Source of the DNA: Faecalicatena sp. Marseille-Q4148
GTDB taxonomy: Bacteria > Bacillota > Clostridia > Lachnospirales > Lachnospiraceae
Assembly: GCA_018228665.1 (NCBI GenBank)
Contig: CP073692.1
Location: 1,872,046-1,936,045, forward strand
Length of the DNA: 64,000 nucleotides
Direction of reading: 5' to 3'
Position 1 is the first letter of the stretch. Each line of letters begins with the position of its first letter. The position numbers and the translations under genes are program-made. The notes under the pieces were generated by a model. That model did no database searches. It worked only from the letters and a program-made list of their open reading frames with translations, and was not told the origin of the DNA. This document shows positions 59,569 to 64,000 of this stretch, piece after piece.

Positions 59569-60873
59569 TTGGACTCGAGTGTCGTCATACAGATTATTGT
59601 TCTAATCATCTTGCTTGGTCTGTCTGCATTTTTTTCATCTGCAGAGACCTGCCTTGTAACTATTAACAAGATTCGCATCCGTACGTTGATTGAAGAGGGA
59701 AATAAGCGTGCTCTCACACTGCTGAAAGTTACGGAAGATTCCGGAAAGATGTTAAGCGCTATTTTAATTGGCAATAACATCGTGAACCTTTCCGCATCCT
59801 CTATTTCCACGATGATCGCTTATAACTTCGGCGGCTCTGCCGTTGCCATTGCGACCGGTATCATTACGCTGCTGATTCTTCTGTTCGGGGAGATTACTCC
59901 GAAAACTGCCGCAACCGTTCATCCGGAAAAGCTTGCTCTTGCTTATGCTCCAATCGTTCTTTTCTTAATGAAGATTGCGACTCCGGTTATTTTTGTTGTC
60001 AATAGCCTTTCCAAATGCGTGATGTTTATTCTGCGCATTGACACAAGCGCTAAGAATGACGCAATGACAGAGAACGAGCTGCGTACAATCGTGGATGTCA
60101 GCCACGAAGACGGAATCATTGAATCTGAAGAAAAGGAAATGATCTATAATGTATTCGATCTTGGCGATGCAAAAGCTAAAGATGTAATGGTACCTCGTGT
60201 ACACATGACATTTGCCGATGTAAACAGTTCCTATGAAGAACTGATCGAAATTTTCCGTGAAGACAAGTTTACACGTCTTCCTATTTTTGAAGAGACGACC
60301 GATAATGTCATCGGTACGATCAATATGAAAGACCTCTTGCTGTACGACAACAAGAAGGATTTCCATGTGAAAGATATTTTACGTGAAGCATATTTCACCT
60401 ATGAATATAAAAATATTTCTGAACTGCTTGTTGAGATGCGTGATGCTTCTTTCAATATCGCTATTGTTCTTGATGAATATGGCGAGACTGCCGGTCTGAT
60501 TACCCTGGAGGATATTCTTGAGGAGATTGTCGGCGAGATTCACGATGAATACGATGAGAACGAAGAAGAATTCATCAAGGAAATCAACAAACAGGAATAT
60601 ATTATTGAAGGTTCCATGAACCTCGATGATCTTAATGATCAGCTTGAACTGGAATTTTCTTCCGAAGATTATGACTCTCTCGGCGGCTTCATCATTGAAC
60701 ATCTTGACCGCCTCCCGGAACTCAATGACGAGATTATGACTGCAGACGGCATCCGTCTTGTTGTAGAAAAGTTAGACAAGAACCGGGTAGAGAAAGTACA
60801 TCTCTATCTTCCGGAAGATTACTACGAGAAAAAGAAGAAAAAGAGTCTTGACCTTGATCTTTTAGATGAGTAA
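59569..60873 (+). CDS. CNNM/CorC-type transporter-like protein (hemolysin family)
   Basis: The roughly 434-residue membrane protein has an N-terminal DUF21/CNNM domain with four hydrophobic segments (about 1-185; VIQIIVLIILLGLSAFFSSA, then ETCLVTINKIRIR), a CBS pair (about 205-325; DVMVPRVHMTFADVNSS and TAGLITLEDILEEIVGEIHDEYDE), and a CorC_HlyC domain (about 345-420). Such proteins are implicated in magnesium/cobalt efflux; the hemolysin name is historical. Start: TTG at 59569 has AGGAG 11 bases upstream; a GTG at 59557 sits inside that site. Confidence 0.88.
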   Translation: MDSSVVIQIIVLIILLGLSAFFSSAETCLVTINKIRIRTLIEEGNKRALTLLKVTEDSGKMLSAILIGNNIVNLSASSISTMIAYNFGGSAVAIATGIITLLILLFGEITPKTAATVHPEKLALAYAPIVLFLMKIATPVIFVVNSLSKCVMFILRIDTSAKNDAMTENELRTIVDVSHEDGIIESEEKEMIYNVFDLGDAKAKDVMVPRVHMTFADVNSSYEELIEIFREDKFTRLPIFEETTDNVIGTINMKDLLLYDNKKDFHVKDILREAYFTYEYKNISELLVEMRDASFNIAIVLDEYGETAGLITLEDILEEIVGEIHDEYDENEEEFIKEINKQEYIIEGSMNLDDLNDQLELEFSSEDYDSLGGFIIEHLDRLPELNDEIMTADGIRLVVEKLDKNRVEKVHLYLPEDYYEKKKKKSLDLDLLDE

Positions 60874-60875
60874 AC

Positions 60876-60925
60876 AAAAGGGCACCGCTTTCCATTAACC
60901 TTAGTTAATTTGCGGCTGCCCTTTT
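60876..60925. terminator. Terminator between the CNNM gene and the sigma-like gene
   Basis: AAAAGGGCACCGC (60876-60888) pairs with GCGGCTGCCCTTTT (60912-60925), one bulge, followed by T-rich sequence; functions for the plus strand and perhaps both. Confidence 0.8.
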
Positions 60926-60961
60926 ACTTTTTTGTTGCTTATTTCTCTTTTACAAACCTTT

Positions 60962-61873
60962 TTACTCTCCCGGCCGATATTCCATATCGTCAAACCCATC
61001 CGTCAGCTTCTCAGCATAATTTTCAAGCATCTTCTGTGCATTCTTGCGGCTGTCTTCTTCCACTGTCTGATCCGTCTCTTTCATCTCGTCTTTTCCCGCT
61101 ACATGGAAGATTTCATCCGGATCTACCTCTCCGACTTCTACATCTTCTCCTGCCAGCTGCATAACTGATACGATTTCGTCTACCGGAAGATCCATAAACA
61201 TTGATAATTCATCGATCGTAATCTTCCGCCCCATCTCTTCTGTCAGTTTCGTAATAGACTCGTCCAACTCGCTGACCTTTTCCACCATCCGGTGATCACG
61301 CTTCTTTTCTTCCTCCAATGTTTCCTGAAGCGCCTGAATTCCCTGCAGTATCTCTCTTCGCAGAAATTCATCTCCATGATCTGCAGTATCTAACATCTCA
61401 ATTGCCGTAATCAGACTTAAATTTCCCTCCTGGATAATATCTCCCAGAAAAATTTCCGGGTGTCTCTGTGTCTTGGCAATCTCCACAACAACCGGAAGAT
61501 AACTCTCCGTCAAACGCTGTTTTGCTGCTTCCTCTTTCTTCGCCGCCCGGGCAAATAATTCCGGCAATTCTTCTTTCTCTGCCCTTCGCAATGCTGCAAG
61601 ATCTCTCTCATATTCACGCAGATACTCTTTTTCTTCTTCTGTAAATACCGCTTCTTCTCCTGCCGCAGTGACTGTTCCGCCTTTTTTCTCATAGCCACTG
61701 ACAACAACTTTCTGGGAGAGCAGATAATCACATACCAATTCAATCTGCTCCTCTGATAAATGATCTTCTTCAAAATATTTCTCTACTTCGTCCATTGTGA
61801 TCCGCATCCCCTGCTCAAAAGCAGCTGCCAGAACACCGGAAAGTTTTTCACGAAATTCCATTCGACCGTCCAT
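60962..61873 (-). CDS. Sigma-70-like protein without region 4
   Basis: The 303-residue protein has an N-terminal part like sigma region 1.1 (REKLSGVLAAAFEQGMRITMDEVEKYFEEDHLSEEQIELV). Region 2-like sequence follows (LTESYLPVVVEIAKTQRHPEIFLGDIIQEGNLSLITAIEML, about 117-157). A region 3-like segment (DESITKLTEEMGRKITIDELSMFMDLPVDEIVSVM) comes next, then an acidic tail ending in MEYRPGE. Region 4, needed for -35 recognition, is absent, and the aromatic melting residues of region 2.3 are not apparent. It may be a degenerate sigma factor or polymerase-binding regulator. It lies 29 bases after the DHHW-protein gene. Confidence 0.7.
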   Translation of the reverse strand: MDGRMEFREKLSGVLAAAFEQGMRITMDEVEKYFEEDHLSEEQIELVCDYLLSQKVVVSGYEKKGGTVTAAGEEAVFTEEEKEYLREYERDLAALRRAEKEELPELFARAAKKEEAAKQRLTESYLPVVVEIAKTQRHPEIFLGDIIQEGNLSLITAIEMLDTADHGDEFLRREILQGIQALQETLEEEKKRDHRMVEKVSELDESITKLTEEMGRKITIDELSMFMDLPVDEIVSVMQLAGEDVEVGEVDPDEIFHVAGKDEMKETDQTVEEDSRKNAQKMLENYAEKLTDGFDDMEYRPGE

Positions 61874-61902
61874 GCCATAACCTCTTTTCTTCTTTCTATC
61901 TT

Positions 61903-63066
61903 CTATTCTTCTCTCAGAAACCCTTGCAGATTATTATCCTGAAAAAATGTATTTCCACTATATAAAAACAAAGCGTCTGTAATCGGATAAGTTTCCAGTA
62001 TCTCGCTCATTGTTCCTGCATAATAGCGCGGATCTACCATAACAATCTCCTTATAATACGGCGCCAGAAACGGAACAAAACTATTTGCGAAAGAATCTTT
62101 TAGCAATAATAGCGTCTTATCACTCGCTGCTGTCGTCTTAATATCAATCAGAGACGCATTGCCTCCCAGGAATACGCCATACTTATCCTTCGTCTTTAAT
62201 TTAGAAGAATCATATAAAGATGTGCGCCGTTTCTGTTCTTCCACATAATTTACAATTACATCAACATTATTTTCTTTCGGAATATAGATTTCTATTTCTT
62301 CCATTTCTTTTTGTTCAAAACCACTTGTACTAGCCAGCACTCCATTAAACTTTGTCGTAACCGGATATTTATCATAACCGCCTGCTGCCTTTGTGTCAAT
62401 CTCTAATGTTTCTGCCGCTGCCAGAAATGTCTTATACGCCCCCAGGCTCGTCCAATGGTGATCTGTCTGATAATAAATTTTCTTATCTTTTGCCTTGTTC
62501 AGCGGAGTAACTCCATCAATCCACTGTACCTCGTCTGCCAATTGCGTTTTCACCTTTTCAAACATTTTCGTCTGATCTTTCTTTTCCGCAAATGCCGGCA
62601 ACGCATCCTGCAGGATTTCAGATGCATCCGGTACAAGAAGAAATGAAGTTCGTATCTCGCTTCTGCTCTTGACAAATTCATTGACTGCCTTAATATTTTC
62701 CTTCAAAAGCTTCGCATCCGGCACGACAAGTTCCTCCATCAGCTGTCCCTTTTTCCCATGGAAAACTCCATTTTCCAGACGGCTTCCGCCAAACTGCTTC
62801 AGAGACACATTCATTTTTCGCCACAGATTTCTTCCGGCAAACTGGTCAGACTGCCATGACTCAAATTGTTTCATGTAGCTTCCATTCAAAACACTTTCCG
62901 CTGTCAGCTTTGGTTTCTGTGTCAGCGATCGATTTTCTTCTTCAGAAACTGCCTTATCCTTTACAAATACATTCACAACCAGGAATAGCAAGATGCAGGC
63001 AAGAAACAGACAACCTAGCATGATATCTGCTTTCCTTCTCTGCTGCTTTCGTTTTTCTCTTCCCAC
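61903..63066 (-). CDS. DHHW-motif protein, AlgX/AlgJ-like O-acetylation partner
   Basis: The 387-residue protein is anchored by one N-terminal helix (DIMLGCLFLACILLFLVVNV, about 14-33) and otherwise extracellular. The SGNH-like core has YYQTDHHWTSLGAYKTF (about 199-215, the DHHW motif) and LLLLKDSFANSFVPFLAPY with the Ser of the DSF block; VDPRYY follows. With the adjacent MBOAT protein it forms the PatA/AlgI-AlgJ type pair that moves acetyl groups across the membrane onto extracellular polysaccharide. The gene lies 15 bases after the MBOAT gene. Confidence 0.85.
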   Translation of the reverse strand: MGREKRKQQRRKADIMLGCLFLACILLFLVVNVFVKDKAVSEEENRSLTQKPKLTAESVLNGSYMKQFESWQSDQFAGRNLWRKMNVSLKQFGGSRLENGVFHGKKGQLMEELVVPDAKLLKENIKAVNEFVKSRSEIRTSFLLVPDASEILQDALPAFAEKKDQTKMFEKVKTQLADEVQWIDGVTPLNKAKDKKIYYQTDHHWTSLGAYKTFLAAAETLEIDTKAAGGYDKYPVTTKFNGVLASTSGFEQKEMEEIEIYIPKENNVDVIVNYVEEQKRRTSLYDSSKLKTKDKYGVFLGGNASLIDIKTTAASDKTLLLLKDSFANSFVPFLAPYYKEIVMVDPRYYAGTMSEILETYPITDALFLYSGNTFFQDNNLQGFLREE

Positions 63067-63081
63067 AGCATCCGTCCCTCC

Positions 63082-64000
63082 TTAAAATCTAAAATACAAA
63101 AATGGATTAAATGAATCGGTGATCAGACATGATATCGATACCAAAAACAGAAACAGATAGATCCCATCCGTAATCCATTTGGAAGATGTCTCATATCCAA
63201 AATGATTCAGCAGCCTGATTGGAATCTTCGTTGAGCCAAGAATTCCTGCAATCCACAAAAGCCAGTGAGATGTCAGCGTAAACACAGTTACTGCCCCGGC
63301 AAATCCTTTCGTTCCAATCCCGATCATCATTCCCAGATAACGGAATGCTTCCTGAAGTCCTGTACTAAAGAAAAATACCCAGCCCACAAGTACAACCACA
63401 AGTGCATACAGATGACGTATTGTCCCCGGCATTTTCTCTATCCATTTTCCCCAAATATATTTTTCCAAAATCAAAAAGATTCCATAGTAAAATCCCCAGA
63501 ACATAAAATTCCACGCTGCTCCATGCCAGAAGCCGGTCAGTGTCCAGACAACAAGCAGATTAAAAATATGTCTTTCCTTCGGCACCCGGTTGCCTCCAAG
63601 CGGAATGTATACATATTCCCGGAACCATGTGCTGAGAGAGATATGCCATCTGCGCCAGAAATCCGTAATAGAATTTGCTGTATAAGGATAATCAAAATTC
63701 TTCTTCAATTCAAAACCGAACATTTTGCCAAGACCGATCGCCATATCTGAATAACCGCTGAAATCAAAATAAATCTGAAGCGCATAAGCTGCCGCTCCGA
63801 TCCATGCTGTCAGAAGATATAAGGAAGTCCCTCCTGAAAATGCTCCGTAGATTTCTTCAAAGATCTTTCCCATTCCATTCGCGAGAATCACCTTTTTGCT
63901 CAACCCGATAATAAAGAATCTGACGCCTGCACCGAATTTCGCCGGAGACATCTTGCGATGCCGCAGCTGCTCTTCAATATCAATATAACGAACAATAGGA
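63082..64000 (-). CDS. MBOAT family O-acyltransferase (AlgI-like), 5' end outside window
   Basis: The reading frame continues to the right edge (upstream residues PIVRYIDIEEQLRHRKMSPAK are visible before the internal Met at 63951), so the start lies outside. About 306 residues remain with seven or more membrane helices and the AlgI signatures: YFDFSGYSDMAIGLGKMFG, then ITDFWRRWHISLSTWFREYVYIPLGGN and LTGFWHGAAWNFMFWG with the catalytic His. It passes acyl groups from the cytosol to the DHHW partner for O-acetylation of an exopolysaccharide or wall polymer. Confidence 0.92.
   Translation of the reverse strand, partial: PIVRYIDIEEQLRHRKMSPAKFGAGVRFFIIGLSKKVILANGMGKIFEEIYGAFSGGTSLYLLTAWIGAAAYALQIYFDFSGYSDMAIGLGKMFGFELKKNFDYPYTANSITDFWRRWHISLSTWFREYVYIPLGGNRVPKERHIFNLLVVWTLTGFWHGAAWNFMFWGFYYGIFLILEKYIWGKWIEKMPGTIRHLYALVVVLVGWVFFFSTGLQEAFRYLGMMIGIGTKGFAGAVTVFTLTSHWLLWIAGILGSTKIPIRLLNHFGYETSSKWITDGIYLFLFLVSISCLITDSFNPFLYFRF

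Overview
The window looks like the chromosome of a low-to-moderate GC anaerobic Firmicute of the Clostridia, most probably Lachnospiraceae. This is an inference from content: a fused accDA gene, FabK-type enoyl reductase, type III glutamine synthetase, ATP-type PEP carboxykinase, a two-subunit Fe-S serine dehydratase, the rapZ-whiA-crh group, and tRNA genes without encoded CCA. No rRNA, prophage or CRISPR array was seen.

Layout. 1-3.1 kb: minus-strand isoaspartyl dipeptidase (cut by the left edge), a small helical protein, a GH63-like glycosidase and a GNAT acetyltransferase. 3.2-8.65 kb: pckA, followed by two adjacent insertion sequences: an IS1182-type element (4969-7043) and a complete IS4-type element (7069-8641) with a 9-bp target duplication. 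8.7-13.1 kb: cyclic-di-AMP receptor, CPBP protease, sdaAB-sdaAA and a MATE transporter broken by a deletion/frameshift. 13.2-18.4 kb: a Bce-like two-component system plus ABC transporter. 18.3-24.9 kb: sirtuin, YitT protein, and a FecCD-type metal/cofactor importer split over divergent promoters and grouped with a methyltransferase and a THEP1-like NTPase.

24.9-36.8 kb: HD hydrolase, a MarR regulator and the complete type II fatty acid synthesis operon (fabH-acpP-fabK-fabD-fabG-fabF-accB-fabZ-accC-accDA-nitronate monooxygenase). The fabH promoter carries two TTTGA-N3-TCAAA boxes, the FabT pattern, so the MarR gene at the operon's far end is probably FabT.

36.9-46 kb: tRNA-Leu, then a surface-structure operon (thioester/Cna-B adhesin, SipW-type signal peptidase, three SipW-dependent TasA-like proteins, one with a variant sortase-like tail). 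Upstream lie three 10-bp repeats of TGACGTA, a leader terminator and a sigma-region-4-like regulator gene. A YtrA-type GntR/ABC operon with an operator array follows. 46.1-46.9 kb: seven tRNA genes in one minus-strand transcription unit. 47-53.7 kb: housekeeping genes (phosphodiesterase, rdgB, RNA methyltransferase, glnN, fba).

53.8-55.3 kb: a small accessory island behind tRNA-Glu with an IS30 remnant and an AbiF/AbiD-like HEPN protein. It is preceded by its own strong promoter and a compact hairpin RNA ending in a U-run. This is the best candidate for an RNA-linked defence or toxin-antitoxin system. 55.3-64 kb: lipid kinase, crh-whiA-rapZ-murB, a CNNM/CorC-type protein, a sigma-like protein without region 4, and a DHHW/MBOAT exopolysaccharide O-acetylation pair cut by the right edge.
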